64,000 nucleotides of DNA from the NCBI RefSeq assembly GCF_014712225.1, contig NZ_JACXBW010000002.1:62001-126000 (forward strand). Direction: 5' to 3'. Shown here piece after piece: positions 26,295-35,556 of the stretch. Position numbers and translations under genes: made by a program. The DNA is from Pseudarthrobacter sulfonivorans (GTDB lineage: Bacteria > Actinomycetota > Actinomycetes > Actinomycetales > Micrococcaceae). How positions within the stretch are numbered: the stretch's first letter is position 1; each line of letters opens with the position of its first letter. The notes under the pieces were generated by a model that worked only from the letters and a program-made list of their open reading frames with translations, ran no database searches and was not told the origin of the DNA.

Positions 26295-28514
26295 TTAGTT
26301 CAGGGTCGCGATGACCTTGTTCAGCGTGGCCGAGGGGCGCATGACTGCCGAGGCCTTGGCCTCGTCCGGACGGTAGTAACCGCCGATGTCCACCGGTGAA
26401 CCCTGGACCGCGGCGAGTTCGCCAACGATGGTCTCCTCGTTGGACACCAGCTCGCCGGCCACAGCGGAGAACGATGCTGCAAGCTCAGCGTCCTCGGTCT
26501 GCTGTGCCAGTTCCTCGGCCCAGTAGCGGGCCAGGAAGTAGTGGCTGCCGCGGTTGTCCAGCTCGCCTGCGCGGCGGCTAGGGGACTTGTTTTCCAGCAG
26601 GAAGGTTCCCGTTGCCTTGTCCAGGGTGTCAGCCAGCACTTGGGCGCGGGCGTTGTCCGTGGTGGTGGCCAGGTGCTCGAAGCTCACTGCGAGGGCGAGG
26701 AACTCGCCCAGGCTGTCCCAGCGGAGGTGGTTTTCCTTGAGCAGCTGCTGGACGTGCTTGGGGGCGGATCCGCCGGCGCCGGTCTCGAAGAGTCCGCCGC
26801 CGTTCATCAGGGGAACAACGGAGAGCATCTTGGCACTGGTGCCCAGTTCCAGGATGGGGAACAGGTCCGTCAGGTAGTCACGGAGCACGTTGCCGGACAC
26901 GGAGATGGTGTCCTCACCCTTGCGGATGCGCTCCAGGGTGAAGGCCGTTGCCTTCTCCGGGGACATGATCTCGATCTGCAGGCCCTCGGTGTCGTGGTCC
27001 TTGAGGTACTCGTTGACCTTGGCGATGAGGTTGGCGTCGTGGGCGCGGGTCTCGTCAAGCCAGAACACGGCGGGGGTCTTGGAGGCACGCGCGCGGGTCA
27101 CGGCCAGCTTGACCCAGTCGCGGATGGGAGCGTCCTTGGTCTGGCAGGCCCGCCAGATGTCACCGGGGGCAACGTCGTGTTCGATCAGCACCTTGCCGGA
27201 ACCGTCTACGATCTGCACCGTGCCGGCTTCCTGGATTTCGAACGTCTTGTCGTGGCTGCCGTATTCCTCGGCCGCCTGGGCCATCAGGCCAACGTTGGGA
27301 ACTGTGCCCATGGTGGTGGGATCGAAGGCTCCGTTGGCGCGGCAGTCGTCCACCACAACCTGGTAGATGCCGGCGTAGGAGCTGTCCGGGAGCACTGCCA
27401 GCGTGTCGGCTTCCTTGCCGTCCGGACCCCACATGTGGCCGGAGGAGCGGATCATGGCCGGCATGGAGGCGTCCACGATGATATCGGACGGCACGTTGAG
27501 GCTGGTGATGCCCTTGTCAGAGTCCACCATGGCCAGGGCGGGACCTTCTTCGAGGCCCTTCTTGATGAGGTTCTGCACGCCGTCGCGCACGTCCTCGGGA
27601 AGGTCCTCCAAACTGCTGAGGATGGCGGCCAGGCCGTTATTGGGGCTGATGCCCGCGGCGGCGAGCTGCTTGCCGTAGGTCTCGAAAAGCTCGGAGAAGT
27701 AGGCCTTCACCACGTGGCCGAAGATGATGGGGTCCGAGACCTTCATCATGGTGGCCTTCAGGTGTGCGGAGAAGAGGACGCCTTCTTCCTTGGCGCGTGC
27801 AACCTGGGCCGTCAGGAACTCGTCAAGGGCAGCCGCGCGCATGACGGTGCCGTCGATGACCTCGCCGGCCAGGACCGGGAAGGCCTTCTTCAGGACCTTC
27901 ACGGAACCGTCTTCGCGGACCAGCTGGATGGCGATGGTGCCCTCGGACTCGATGACAACGGACTTCTCGTTGGAGCGGAAGTCGTCCTTGCCCATGGTGG
28001 CCACGTTGGTTTTGGAGTCCGCGGACCAGGCGCCCATGGAGTGCGGGTTCTGGCGGGCGTAGTTCTTCACGGACAGCGGCGCACGGCGGTCCGAGTTGCC
28101 TTCACGCAGGACCGGGTTCACTGCGGAGCCCTTGATCTTGTCGTAGCGGGAGCGGACGGCGGTCTCTTCGTCGGAGGAGGGGTTGTCCGGGTAATCCGGC
28201 AGGTTGTAGCCCTGGCCCTGAAGCTCGGCAATGGCGGCCTTCAGCTGCGGGATGGATGCGCTGATGTTCGGCAGCTTGATGATGTTGGCTTCCGGCGTCT
28301 TCGCCAGTTCACCGAGTTCGGCAAGGGCGTCACCGGTCTGCTGCTCCGGGGTGAGGTAGTCACCGAAGACGGAGATGATGCGGCCTGCGAGCGAAATGTC
28401 ACGGGTCTCCACCTCCACACCTGCAGTCGAAGCGAACGCCTCGATGATCGGCAAGAACGAATAAGTAGCCAGCATCGGCGCTTCGTCGGTGTGGGTATAG
28501 ATAATCTTGGACAT
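26295..28514 (-). CDS. icd: Monomeric NADP-dependent isocitrate dehydrogenase
   Basis: 739 residues, the size of the monomeric IDH class and not the dimeric class of about 400 residues. It makes 2-oxoglutarate, CO2 and NADPH in the TCA cycle. Characteristic stretches are [20 protein letters not shown] at the N-terminus, [38 protein letters not shown] (substrate phosphate site), and the C-terminal [18 protein letters not shown]. The ATG has AGGGAGA upstream. The neighbouring hairpin at 26229 ends its transcript. Confidence 0.97.
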   Translation of the reverse strand: MSKIIYTHTDEAPMLATYSFLPIIEAFASTAGVEVETRDISLAGRIISVFGDYLTPEQQTGDALAELGELAKTPEANIIKLPNISASIPQLKAAIAELQGQGYNLPDYPDNPSSDEETAVRSRYDKIKGSAVNPVLREGNSDRRAPLSVKNYARQNPHSMGAWSADSKTNVATMGKDDFRSNEKSVVIESEGTIAIQLVREDGSVKVLKKAFPVLAGEVIDGTVMRAAALDEFLTAQVARAKEEGVLFSAHLKATMMKVSDPIIFGHVVKAYFSELFETYGKQLAAAGISPNNGLAAILSSLEDLPEDVRDGVQNLIKKGLEEGPALAMVDSDKGITSLNVPSDIIVDASMPAMIRSSGHMWGPDGKEADTLAVLPDSSYAGIYQVVVDDCRANGAFDPTTMGTVPNVGLMAQAAEEYGSHDKTFEIQEAGTVQIVDGSGKVLIEHDVAPGDIWRACQTKDAPIRDWVKLAVTRARASKTPAVFWLDETRAHDANLIAKVNEYLKDHDTEGLQIEIMSPEKATAFTLERIRKGEDTISVSGNVLRDYLTDLFPILELGTSAKMLSVVPLMNGGGLFETGAGGSAPKHVQQLLKENHLRWDSLGEFLALAVSFEHLATTTDNARAQVLADTLDKATGTFLLENKSPSRRAGELDNRGSHYFLARYWAEELAQQTEDAELAASFSAVAGELVSNEETIVGELAAVQGSPVDIGGYYRPDEAKASAVMRPSATLNKVIATLN

Positions 28515-28655
28515 GCGCGGGCGTCTCCCTAGAGGTCGGCTGTGGAAATTTGGTCTATTTCACCACGCCTAACTTACCCGAGGACACGGCTTTGAGCCCT
28601 ACCCGGGACGGCCGAAGGCCCCGTATTACCGCAGGTTTGGGGAGTACCGGACAGG

Positions 28656-28700
28656 GCACGACGGCGGCAGGCACCTCGGTGGGGCCCGTCGCCGTCGTGC
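28656..28700. terminator. Hairpin downstream of the 92-residue hypothetical gene
   Basis: GCACGACGGCG (28656-28666) pairs perfectly with CGCCGTCGTGC (28690-28700) around a GC-rich loop that can pair further. It lies between the stop of the small minus-strand gene (28738) and the icd start. Confidence 0.6.
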
Positions 28701-28737
28701 ATTACTTCCGGCAGCAGCCGCCGAAGGTGACTGTTAG

Positions 28738-29016
28738 TCAGCGCCGCTTGTGGGGAATGTCACTCGGCCAGAGCGGCACGTATTTGGGGTCCTGGCGGCG
28801 CAGCTCTTCGGTGGCGGTGAACGTATGGACCGGGTCGACGTCCCGCAGCTGGAGAGCCGCGGTGAAGGCCTCCATATCGGGAACAGCGGCCACTGCTCGC
28901 TGTTCGGCAGCAAGCTGCCTGCCGTTGGCTGCGGTTTTTTTGGCGGACTTCCAGAAAGCAAGCACGATGGGGCCCCAACTTCGCTCGGAGTCCGGAGCCC
29001 AGATCGGACAAGTCAT
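28738..29016 (-). CDS. Small hypothetical protein
   Basis: 92 residues, soluble, with no signal peptide or membrane segment. The middle is an Ala-rich helix (KSAKKTAANGRQLAAEQRAV), and the C-terminus PKYVPLWPSDIPHKRR is Pro/Trp-rich and basic. The frame has good GC3 bias and is followed by a hairpin, which supports a real gene. The start is not well supported: there is no Shine-Dalgarno near the ATG. No family was recognised. Confidence 0.5.
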   Translation of the reverse strand: MTCPIWAPDSERSWGPIVLAFWKSAKKTAANGRQLAAEQRAVAAVPDMEAFTAALQLRDVDPVHTFTATEELRRQDPKYVPLWPSDIPHKRR

Positions 29017-29174
29017 TGATAAGAGAAAAGTACCCGCTGACCTCAGCTTTTACCAGAGTGACGCGCCACTCGAGACGGTACTACTATTTACAAAAGTCGT
29101 GTTGCATCGGTAGGTTCTACTGGTCACGGGCGGGCTCTCCGAGGCCGCCCTCTACCCGTTCAGACAGGACAATC

Positions 29175-30149
29175 ATGACGCGTACCAGGTCCCTGGCGGC
29201 CAGTCTCCTTAGCCTTTCGGCGGCTGCCGCGTTGGCGCTGGTTGGCGCCGGTACCGCGACTGCTGCTCCGGCGGCGTCGGAAGATAATTCATCCCCCGTG
29301 GTTGCCAGCGCCAGGGTGGACAGCACAGGTGCAGCGGAATACTGGACGGCGGACCGCATGCGCGCCGCGCTTCCCGGCGATGCCCTGGCGGGCGCCACGC
29401 CCGAACGCCTTACTACTGCCAGTGACACCGTGGAGAAGGGGAACAACACCAAGGTCAAGCCCAGCAAGGCAAAAAAAGCCAACAGCAGCGGCCCTAAGTT
29501 AGCCCGTGAGGCGGACACGGTGGACCACATCGGCAAGGTCTTCTTCACGATGGGCGGGTTCAACTATGTGTGTTCCGGCAACGCGGTCACCTCTGTGAAT
29601 GAAAGCACCGTGGCCACAGCAGGCCACTGCGTCAACGAAGGTCCGGGCGCGTACGCCACCAACTTCATCTTTGTTCCCGGCTATGACAATGGCGACGAAC
29701 CCAACGGCAAGTGGACGGCCAAGGCCCTGCACACCACCCCGCAGTGGAAGGACCGGGGAGACATCGCCTTTGACACCGGCTTTGCGGTCATGAACCTTAA
29801 TGCGGCGGGCGAGACCCTCACCGACGTGGTTGGGGGCTCCGGCGTTGAATTCGGTGCCGCCCGCGGCGTGCAGTACACCGCTTATGGCTACCCTGCCTCC
29901 TTGCCCTATAACGGCGAACAGCTGTGGAGTTGCAAGGGCAAGGCATCGAATGACAACACACACCCTGAGTTCAATACTCAGGGAATCCCGTGCACCATGA
30001 ACGGCGGCTCCTCGGGCGGCCCGTGGCTCCTCGGCAACGGCCTGCAGAACTCGATCAACAGCTATGGCTACACCGGCTCCAACGTGATGTACGGCCCATA
30101 CTGGGGCGCTGACATCCAGAACACTTACAACATTGCCCAGGCAGCCTAA
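29175..30149 (+). CDS. Secreted trypsin-like serine protease (S1/V8 type) with propeptide
   Basis: 324 residues from the ATG at 29175, where a signal peptide begins (MTRTRSLAASLL... to ATAAPA, about 32 residues). A propeptide of about 85 residues follows, with the EYWTADRMRAALP motif common in actinobacterial proteases. The catalytic triad is visible: His in TAGHC, Asp in GDIAFDTGFAVM, Ser in GGSSGGPW. Two Cys pairs are likely. It acts outside the cell; the specificity is unknown, possibly glutamyl. The last five codons overlap a 73-codon ORF in another frame. Confidence 0.92.
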   Translation: MTRTRSLAASLLSLSAAAALALVGAGTATAAPAASEDNSSPVVASARVDSTGAAEYWTADRMRAALPGDALAGATPERLTTASDTVEKGNNTKVKPSKAKKANSSGPKLAREADTVDHIGKVFFTMGGFNYVCSGNAVTSVNESTVATAGHCVNEGPGAYATNFIFVPGYDNGDEPNGKWTAKALHTTPQWKDRGDIAFDTGFAVMNLNAAGETLTDVVGGSGVEFGAARGVQYTAYGYPASLPYNGEQLWSCKGKASNDNTHPEFNTQGIPCTMNGGSSGGPWLLGNGLQNSINSYGYTGSNVMYGPYWGADIQNTYNIAQAA

Positions 30150-30354
30150 AAAGTCGCCTGCCCCGGCGCCCCGCCCTGGCAAGGAGCCGGCCAAAGGTTC
30201 CGCCAGCCACAGCGAATCGGACCAGACGCAGGAGGAGATCCTCGCGTACTGGACCCCGCAGCGGATGGCGGAGGCAAAGCCCCGGGAGATCCGGCTTCCG
30301 GAACCCGCTTCAAGTCCGAAGGACGACAACGACCCGGCACCGAATAATTCCTGA
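30133..30354 (+). CDS. Small ORF carrying a protease-propeptide-like YWTxxRM motif
   Basis: 73 residues, Pro-, Lys- and Glu-rich, with no signal peptide. The middle reads EEILAYWTPQRMAEAKP, which matches the motif in the propeptide of the protease encoded just before it (YWTADRMRAALP). It starts at a TTG inside the protease gene with no Shine-Dalgarno, so translation would need reinitiation after the protease stop. A hairpin follows. It could be a free propeptide-like chaperone or inhibitor, a remnant of a duplicated protease gene, or a frameshifted extension. Expression is unproven. Confidence 0.45.
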   Translation: MPRQPKKSPAPAPRPGKEPAKGSASHSESDQTQEEILAYWTPQRMAEAKPREIRLPEPASSPKDDNDPAPNNS

Positions 30355-30371
30355 ATACCCGATAACGAACG

Positions 30372-30406
30372 ACGGCGCCTCTCCCCTCTGCGGGGACAGG
30401 CGCCGT
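30372..30406 (+). terminator. Hairpin after the protease/small ORF unit
   Basis: ACGGCGCCT (30372-30380) pairs with AGGCGCCGT (30398-30406), and the internal CCCC pairs with GGGG. It lies 18 nt after the stop of the 73-codon ORF. No clear U-run follows. Confidence 0.6.
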
Positions 30407-30542
30407 CGGGCGTTCCAAGACTCATCGACTGATCCCCACCGGCCCCCTCGCCTCGCAAGCTCGGCCAGGGAACCCTGCCGGAGTGGGCCCTGCGCCGTTT
30501 TCAGTCATGAAAAGGGCCCTGCTGGAGCAATCGATGAAAGGG

Positions 30543-32243
30543 TCAGTGGAAGAAGTGGCGGGCACCCGTGAAGTACATGGTGATGCCGGCCGCGTTGGCT
30601 GCGGCGATGACTTCCTCGTCCCGGACGGAGCCGCCCGGCTGGACCACGGCGCGCACGCCGGCGTCGATCAGGATCTGCAGGCCGTCGGCGAACGGGAAGA
30701 ACGCGTCTGAAGAAGCCACGGCGCCGCGTGCACGCTGGGGTGCGCCGCTCACGCCTGATTCTGTTGTTCCGACGTTGGACGCACCGCCGGCGCCGTCGAC
30801 GTCGGACTCCACCGTGACGCCGAGGGTGTTGGCCCGCTCCACGGCGAGGCGGCAGGAGTCCAGGCGGTTGACCTGGCCCATGCCGATGCCCACGGCAGCG
30901 CCGTTGTCGGCGAGCAGGATGGCGTTGGACTTGGCGGCGCGGCAGGCGGTCCAGGCGAAGGAGAGGTCCGCGAGGGTCTTTTCGTCCGCGGCCTCACCGG
31001 CGGCGAGGGTCCAGTTGGCGGGGTTGTCGCCGTCGGCGTCCACCTTGTCGGTCGCCTGGACCAGCATGCCGCCGGAGACCTGGCGGAACTCCGTGGGGTA
31101 CCGGCCGTAGCCCTCGGGGAGGGCCAGCAGGCGGATGTTTTTCTTCTTGGAGAGGATTTCCACGGCTTCGGGTTCGAAGGCCGGGGCGATGACCACCTCG
31201 GTGAAGATGCCGGCGACGGTGCGGGCCATGCCGGCCGTCACGGTGCTGTTGGCAGCGATGACGCCACCGAATGCGGAGACCGGATCGCAGGCATGGGCTT
31301 TGGCGTGGGCGTCGGCGATCGGGTCTTCAGCATCGGCCGACCCCACGGCCACACCGCACGGGTTGGCGTGCTTGATGATGGCGACGGCGGGCTCGGCGAA
31401 GTCGAACGCGGCGCGCAGGGCGGCGTCGGCGTCGACGAAGTTGTTGTAGCTCATGGCCTTGCCGTGCAGCTGGTCGGCCTGGGCGATGCCGGCGGGAGCG
31501 GCCTTGTCCACGTAGAGTGCGGCCTGCTGGTGCGGGTTTTCGCCGTAGCGGAGGACCTCGGAGCGTTCCAGGGACAGCCCGGCGTAGGCGGGCCAGTCGA
31601 TGATGCCGTCGCCGTCCTCATCCTTGAACTGGCTGGCCGTCCACGTGGCAACCGCGTTGTCGTACGCGGCGGTGTGTGCGAACGCCTTGGCGGCCAGCCG
31701 GCGTCGGGTCTTCAGGTCAAAGCCGCCTTCAGCCGCGGCGGTGACCACCTGGCCGTAGAAGCCGGGGTCCACCACAATGGCGACGGCGGCGTGGTTCTTC
31801 GCTGCCGAACGCACCATGGCGGGGCCGCCGATGTCGATCTGCTCCACCACGTCATCCTGCGCGGCGCCGGACTTGACCGTCTCCACGAACGGGTAGAGGT
31901 TCACCACCACGAGGTCGAAGGTCTCGATCTCCATGCCGGCGAGGGTTTCCATGTGTGCCGGGACGCGGCGGTCCGCCAGGATGCCGCCGTGGACGCGGGG
32001 GTGCAGGGTCTTGACGCGGCCGTCGAGCATCTCCGGGGAGCCGGTGACTTCCTCGACTCCCTGGACGGGGATGCCGGCCGCGGCGATCTTCTTGGCTGTT
32101 GAGCCGGTGGAGACAATCTTCACGCCTGCTGCGTGCAGCCCTTTGGCGAGCTCCTCCAGACCGGTCTTGTCGTAGACCGAGATCAGGGCCCGGCGGATGG
32201 GAACACGGTCGATGGATACACGTTCAGGCTGCGTGAAGCTCAC
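30543..32243 (-). CDS. purH: Bifunctional AICAR transformylase/IMP cyclohydrolase
   Basis: Last two steps of IMP synthesis, using 10-formyl-THF. 566 residues. The N-terminal MGS-like IMP cyclohydrolase domain (about 15-150) has [24 protein letters not shown] and [13 protein letters not shown]. The AICARFT domain has [25 protein letters not shown] and the C-terminal [12 protein letters not shown] and TGARHFFH. A linker of about 30 residues, [16 protein letters not shown] and flanks (about 480-510), is an insert relative to typical PurH. The start is GTG. In most actinobacteria purN lies next door; here two genes intervene. Confidence 0.96.
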   Translation of the reverse strand: MSFTQPERVSIDRVPIRRALISVYDKTGLEELAKGLHAAGVKIVSTGSTAKKIAAAGIPVQGVEEVTGSPEMLDGRVKTLHPRVHGGILADRRVPAHMETLAGMEIETFDLVVVNLYPFVETVKSGAAQDDVVEQIDIGGPAMVRSAAKNHAAVAIVVDPGFYGQVVTAAAEGGFDLKTRRRLAAKAFAHTAAYDNAVATWTASQFKDEDGDGIIDWPAYAGLSLERSEVLRYGENPHQQAALYVDKAAPAGIAQADQLHGKAMSYNNFVDADAALRAAFDFAEPAVAIIKHANPCGVAVGSADAEDPIADAHAKAHACDPVSAFGGVIAANSTVTAGMARTVAGIFTEVVIAPAFEPEAVEILSKKKNIRLLALPEGYGRYPTEFRQVSGGMLVQATDKVDADGDNPANWTLAAGEAADEKTLADLSFAWTACRAAKSNAILLADNGAAVGIGMGQVNRLDSCRLAVERANTLGVTVESDVDGAGGASNVGTTESGVSGAPQRARGAVASSDAFFPFADGLQILIDAGVRAVVQPGGSVRDEEVIAAANAAGITMYFTGARHFFH

Positions 32244-32434
32244 AAAAAGTCTCCGTCTTATGTCGCGGACCAGTGCCGCGGGTGGGCCGCGGGTGGTGGG
32301 GATAGGGTCAGTTTATCGTGTTGTACCTTGCCTCCGTTTGCGCGGCGGCTTCTTCCGGCCGCAGACGCACGAATCGGTTCAAAGCGGGCCGCCCGCAACT
32401 TCGCATGCCTCTAAGATTTAGGCAGGAGGCTGCG

Positions 32435-33787
32435 ATGAATATCTACACCACTGTGCCCAGCGGCGAACAGGTGGTCCAGGAACTGCCGTGGCGGTGGAAG
32501 GTCCAGGGCCGGATCTTCGTGATCGGCGGCCTCGGCTTTATGTTTGACGCGTGGGACGTGACGCTCAACGGCATCCTCATCCCGTTACTCTCCACCCACT
32601 GGGCCCTGTCGGCCGGTGAAGTCGCCTGGGTTGGTGCGGCCAACCTGATCGGCATGGCGCTGGGCGCTTTTGTGTGGGGAACCATTGCGGACACCATCGG
32701 GCGGAAAAAGGCGTTTACGGCCACGCTGCTGATCTTCTCGCTGTTCACCGTGCTGGGCGCCTTCTCCCCCGACTTCGTCTGGTTCTGCGTGTTCCGGTTT
32801 ATGGCCGGCTTTGGTTTGGGCGGCTGCATTCCCGTGGACTATGCGCTGGTCGGCGAGTTCACTCCCCGGAAGCAGCGCGGCAAGGTCCTCACCGCGATGG
32901 ACGGCTGGTGGCCGGTGGGCGCTGCCCTGGCCGGCTTTGTATCCGCTGCCTTGGTGGGCATTTTCGGGGACTGGCGGCTGACCATGCTGGTGATGGTGCT
33001 GCCGGCGCTCCTGGTGTTCTGGATCCGGCGCAGCGTTCCGGAGTCTCCGCTGTTCCTGATCCGGAAGGGCCGCCGGGAGGAAGCCGCCAAGGTCATTGAC
33101 GACCTCGTGGCAGCCACCGGCGCCGAACCCCGCGCGTACAGCCTGCCCGACGCGCAGGATGTTCCGCGGCTGTCCGCCGGCAGCGCGTGGCATCAGCTGC
33201 GGCTGGTGTGGCAGTTCAACTGGAGGATCACGACGACCGCGTGGGCCCTGTTCTTCAGCATCCTGCTGGTCTACTACCTGTCCCTGACGTGGATGCCGAG
33301 GATCCTGATCGGTGCCGGGTTCGCCGAGTACAAGGCCTTTGTGACCACGGCGTCCATGTCGGCTGTGGGCCTGTTGGGCGTAGTGGTGGCGGCCCTGTTG
33401 GTGGAGCGTGTCGGCCGCAAGTGGATCCTGGCCATCACGGGCCCGCTCGCCGCCCTGACCCTGGTGATCGTGGCGTTTGTGGTGGATATCCCGTCGGCTG
33501 CGATCTTCTGGCTGCTCGTGTTCGGCTTTGTGGTCCAGGTGGCCATCCCGGTGCTCTACGCCTATGTGTCCGAGCTGTACCCCACGGAATTGCGCGGCAC
33601 GGGCTTCGGCTGGGCATCCACGTTCTCCCGGCTGGGCGCAGGCTTCGGGCCGCTCATCTTCGCGAACTACTTCTGGCCGGAGCTGGGCCTGGCCACATCC
33701 TTCGCCCTGGCCGGCGGCCTGGTCCTGGTGGCAGTGCTCTGGATGGCGTTCTTCTCCCCCGAAACGAAGCTGCGCCGCCTCGACTAA
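32435..33787 (+). CDS. MFS sugar/aromatic-acid-type transporter
   Basis: About 450 residues with 12 membrane segments. The start is the ATG at 32435, with an AGGAGG 8 nt upstream. MFS signatures: GTIADTIGRKKAF between helices 2 and 3, PVDYALVGEFTPRKQRG near helix 4-5, and LLVERVGRKWIL between helices 8 and 9. ELYPTELRGTGFG near helix 10-11 is typical of the sugar porter and AAHS-like branch (SV2/niacin transporter-like). The substrate is unknown. The gene is divergent from purH and convergent with the DUF559 gene, with a 66-bp palindrome between. Confidence 0.9.
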   Translation: MNIYTTVPSGEQVVQELPWRWKVQGRIFVIGGLGFMFDAWDVTLNGILIPLLSTHWALSAGEVAWVGAANLIGMALGAFVWGTIADTIGRKKAFTATLLIFSLFTVLGAFSPDFVWFCVFRFMAGFGLGGCIPVDYALVGEFTPRKQRGKVLTAMDGWWPVGAALAGFVSAALVGIFGDWRLTMLVMVLPALLVFWIRRSVPESPLFLIRKGRREEAAKVIDDLVAATGAEPRAYSLPDAQDVPRLSAGSAWHQLRLVWQFNWRITTTAWALFFSILLVYYLSLTWMPRILIGAGFAEYKAFVTTASMSAVGLLGVVVAALLVERVGRKWILAITGPLAALTLVIVAFVVDIPSAAIFWLLVFGFVVQVAIPVLYAYVSELYPTELRGTGFGWASTFSRLGAGFGPLIFANYFWPELGLATSFALAGGLVLVAVLWMAFFSPETKLRRLD

Positions 33788-33816
33788 GTGGCCCGCCCCA
33801 CTCCCCAGCTCCCCCA

Positions 33817-33882
33817 CCCAACTAAGTAGCAGCAGATGCCGTTTTGAGGGCTCAGAACGGCATCTGCTGCTACTTACTTGGG
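33817..33882. repeat. 66-bp palindromic repeat, copy 2
   Basis: Same layout as copy 1, with centre GAGGGCTC and the GCCG/CGGC stem variant. The right end overlaps the last codons of the DUF559 gene: its AAG TAA lies in the repeat arm. It is located between convergent genes. Confidence 0.9.
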
Positions 33883-34815
33883 CAGCCAGCCGCGGCTGAG
33901 CAGCGCTGAGCGGACCTTGGCGACGGCGGCCCGCGCTTCGTTCTGCATGTGGCGTTTGGAGATCCTGACCAGCAGCCAGCCAGCTCGCGCGAAGTCCTCT
34001 TCACGGGCTATGTCCTTGACGATCTGTGCCACGTCCGAATGGCCCTCGCCCTCATACTCAACCCCAACCTTTTGTTCCGGATAGGCAAGATCCGGTTGAC
34101 GTACGACGCCGGCGCCCAGTTCCGTGCGCACATTCAGTTGCGGTTCCGGCAGCCCTGCATACTCCAGTGCCAGCCGCAGTTTCGTTTCCGGGGCGGAGTC
34201 GGATCCGATCCGCGCCTGTTCAAGGGCAAGCCGGGCTTTCCGGATTCCAGGAGTTCCCTTATGTCGGTCAAGCATGCCGGCAAGGTCGTCCGGAGTTGCA
34301 TACGGTTCAGACCGCCCCTCGAACTCCGGCCTAGGAATCCGCAGCAGGTGGTCGGCCACCACAGTCAGCTCGTCGATGCTCATCCTCCGGGAACAGTCCA
34401 GCCAGGTGCGGGTCCGCGAAGTGATCAGCAGGCCATTTACGCTGACAATCTCGTCGCCAAAGAACTGCCCTCGATGCCCCCGCACTCCCGCCCGACGCGG
34501 CATTGCCATGGTATCGGGCCGGGAAATGTGAGTGATGGAAGCATCTGTGCCCGGGAGGAAGCCCGGGAACGACCATAACTTGAAGGCCGTCGCATGGGAC
34601 GCGGCCGAGAATTCCGTGACCAGGGTCAGCGGCCGGACCACGGCCGGTTGTCCGCTGGACGTCTCGCCCAGCAGCTGCCTGATCCCCCTGCTCGGAGTAA
34701 TCAACGAAGGGTGACGCAGCCGCCGAACTGTTGCACCGGCGTCGGCCGCTTCTTGGAAGGTAAACGCTGCGGAAGGCAGCCGTTCCGGCAGTGGCTGCGG
34801 AGTCTTCATGGGCAT
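33874..34815 (-). CDS. DUF559/Vsr-like nuclease-fold protein with N-terminal AbiEi-like region
   Basis: 313 residues. The N-terminal half holds a helix-rich region of the type in AbiEi-like proteins (LTLVTEFSAASHATAFKLW, then VNGLLITSRTRTWLDCSRRM). The C-terminal part (about 205-300) has the DUF559 pattern related to Vsr: ETKLRLALEYAGLPEP, RQPDLAYPEQKVGVEYEGEGH, and KDIAREEDFARAGWLLVRIS, giving a PD-(E/D)xK-like core (Glu, Asp, and VEYEG). Function is not established for these actinobacterial proteins. The gene is bracketed by 66-bp palindromes at 33817 and 34872, and its stop codon lies inside the first. Confidence 0.82.
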   Translation of the reverse strand: MPMKTPQPLPERLPSAAFTFQEAADAGATVRRLRHPSLITPSRGIRQLLGETSSGQPAVVRPLTLVTEFSAASHATAFKLWSFPGFLPGTDASITHISRPDTMAMPRRAGVRGHRGQFFGDEIVSVNGLLITSRTRTWLDCSRRMSIDELTVVADHLLRIPRPEFEGRSEPYATPDDLAGMLDRHKGTPGIRKARLALEQARIGSDSAPETKLRLALEYAGLPEPQLNVRTELGAGVVRQPDLAYPEQKVGVEYEGEGHSDVAQIVKDIAREEDFARAGWLLVRISKRHMQNEARAAVAKVRSALLSRGWLPK

Positions 34816-34871
34816 ATCGTGGCAAATTTTGCGCCGCGCCGTGAAAGTTATCCACAGGTGCGCCCCACCGG

Positions 34872-34937
34872 CCCAACCAGGTAGCAGCAGATGCCGTTTT
34901 GAAGGCTCAAAACGGCATCTGCTGCTACTTACTTGGG
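34872..34937. repeat. 66-bp palindromic repeat, copy 3
   Basis: Same orientation as copy 2 (centre GAAGGCTC) and the same GCCG/CGGC stem. It lies between the start of the DUF559 gene and the end of purN. The left end reads CCCAACC in place of CCCAACT. Confidence 0.9.
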
Positions 34938-34957
34938 TGGGTACTCACTTGGGTGGG
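34926..34957. repeat. 16-bp tandem duplication spanning the purN stop
   Basis: TACTTACTTGGGTGGG (34926-34941) and TACTCACTTGGGTGGG (34942-34957) differ at one base. On the minus strand each reads CCC ACC CAA G plus TAA or TGA context. The purN stop (34945-34947) lies in the second unit, and the first merges with palindrome copy 3. Confidence 0.85.
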
Positions 34958-35517
34958 GTGGCGGCGAGGGCTGCCAGGGTCTGGACGAGGAGGCGGCGCT
35001 CGACCACCTTGATGCGCTCGTGCAGGGTTTCTTCGCTGTCGGCCGGCTCAATGGTGACGGCTTCCTGGGCAATGATGGGGCCCGTGTCCACGCCGGCGTC
35101 GGCCCAGTGCACCGTACAGCCGGTGACCTTCACGCCGTAGGCCATGGCATCGCGGACGCCGTGAGCACCGGGGAACGCGGGCAGCAGGGCGGGGTGGGTG
35201 TTGAGGTACTTGCCGTCGAAGGCATCGATGAAGTCCGGGCTCACAATCCGCATGAACCCGGAGGAGACCACCACGTCCGGGGCGTAGGAAGCCACTTTCG
35301 CCGTCAGCGCGGCATCCCATTCGTCGCGCGTGGGGAATGAGTTGAAGTTGACCACGAAGGTGTCCAGCCCGGCTTCGGAGGAGCGCTCGACGCCGTAGGT
35401 CCCCTCGCGGTCGGCACCCACCGCCGCGATCTCCACGTCCAGCTCCCCTGACTTAACGGCGTCGATGACGGCCTGGAGGTTGGAGCCGGTACCGGAAACG
35501 AGGACTACGATGCGCAT
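34945..35517 (-). CDS. purN: Phosphoribosylglycinamide formyltransferase
   Basis: Third step of purine synthesis, using 10-formyl-THF. 190 residues, normal for PurN. N-terminal IVVLVSGTGSNLQAVIDAV; catalytic Asn-His in NTHPALLPAFPGAHG near residue 107; Asp in WADAGVDTGPIIAQEAV. A TAAGCT box ends 6 nt before the ATG, indicating a leaderless start. The next gene upstream on this strand is perM's neighbour at 36012. The stop codon is in a 16-bp tandem duplication next to a 66-bp palindrome. Confidence 0.96.
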   Translation of the reverse strand: MRIVVLVSGTGSNLQAVIDAVKSGELDVEIAAVGADREGTYGVERSSEAGLDTFVVNFNSFPTRDEWDAALTAKVASYAPDVVVSSGFMRIVSPDFIDAFDGKYLNTHPALLPAFPGAHGVRDAMAYGVKVTGCTVHWADAGVDTGPIIAQEAVTIEPADSEETLHERIKVVERRLLVQTLAALAATPPK

Positions 35518-35556
35518 GGGTCTAGCTTATGGGTAGGCTCGCGTAGGCTGGAATCC

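Noticed and set aside
26541-28532. 663-codon plus-strand ORF opposite icd
   Set aside because: Shadow of a strongly conserved enzyme gene; low-complexity Gly/Val/His product.
33874-34937. Insertion sequence at the DUF559 locus
   Set aside because: No transposase and no short target duplication could be seen; the flanking palindromes alone do not make an IS.
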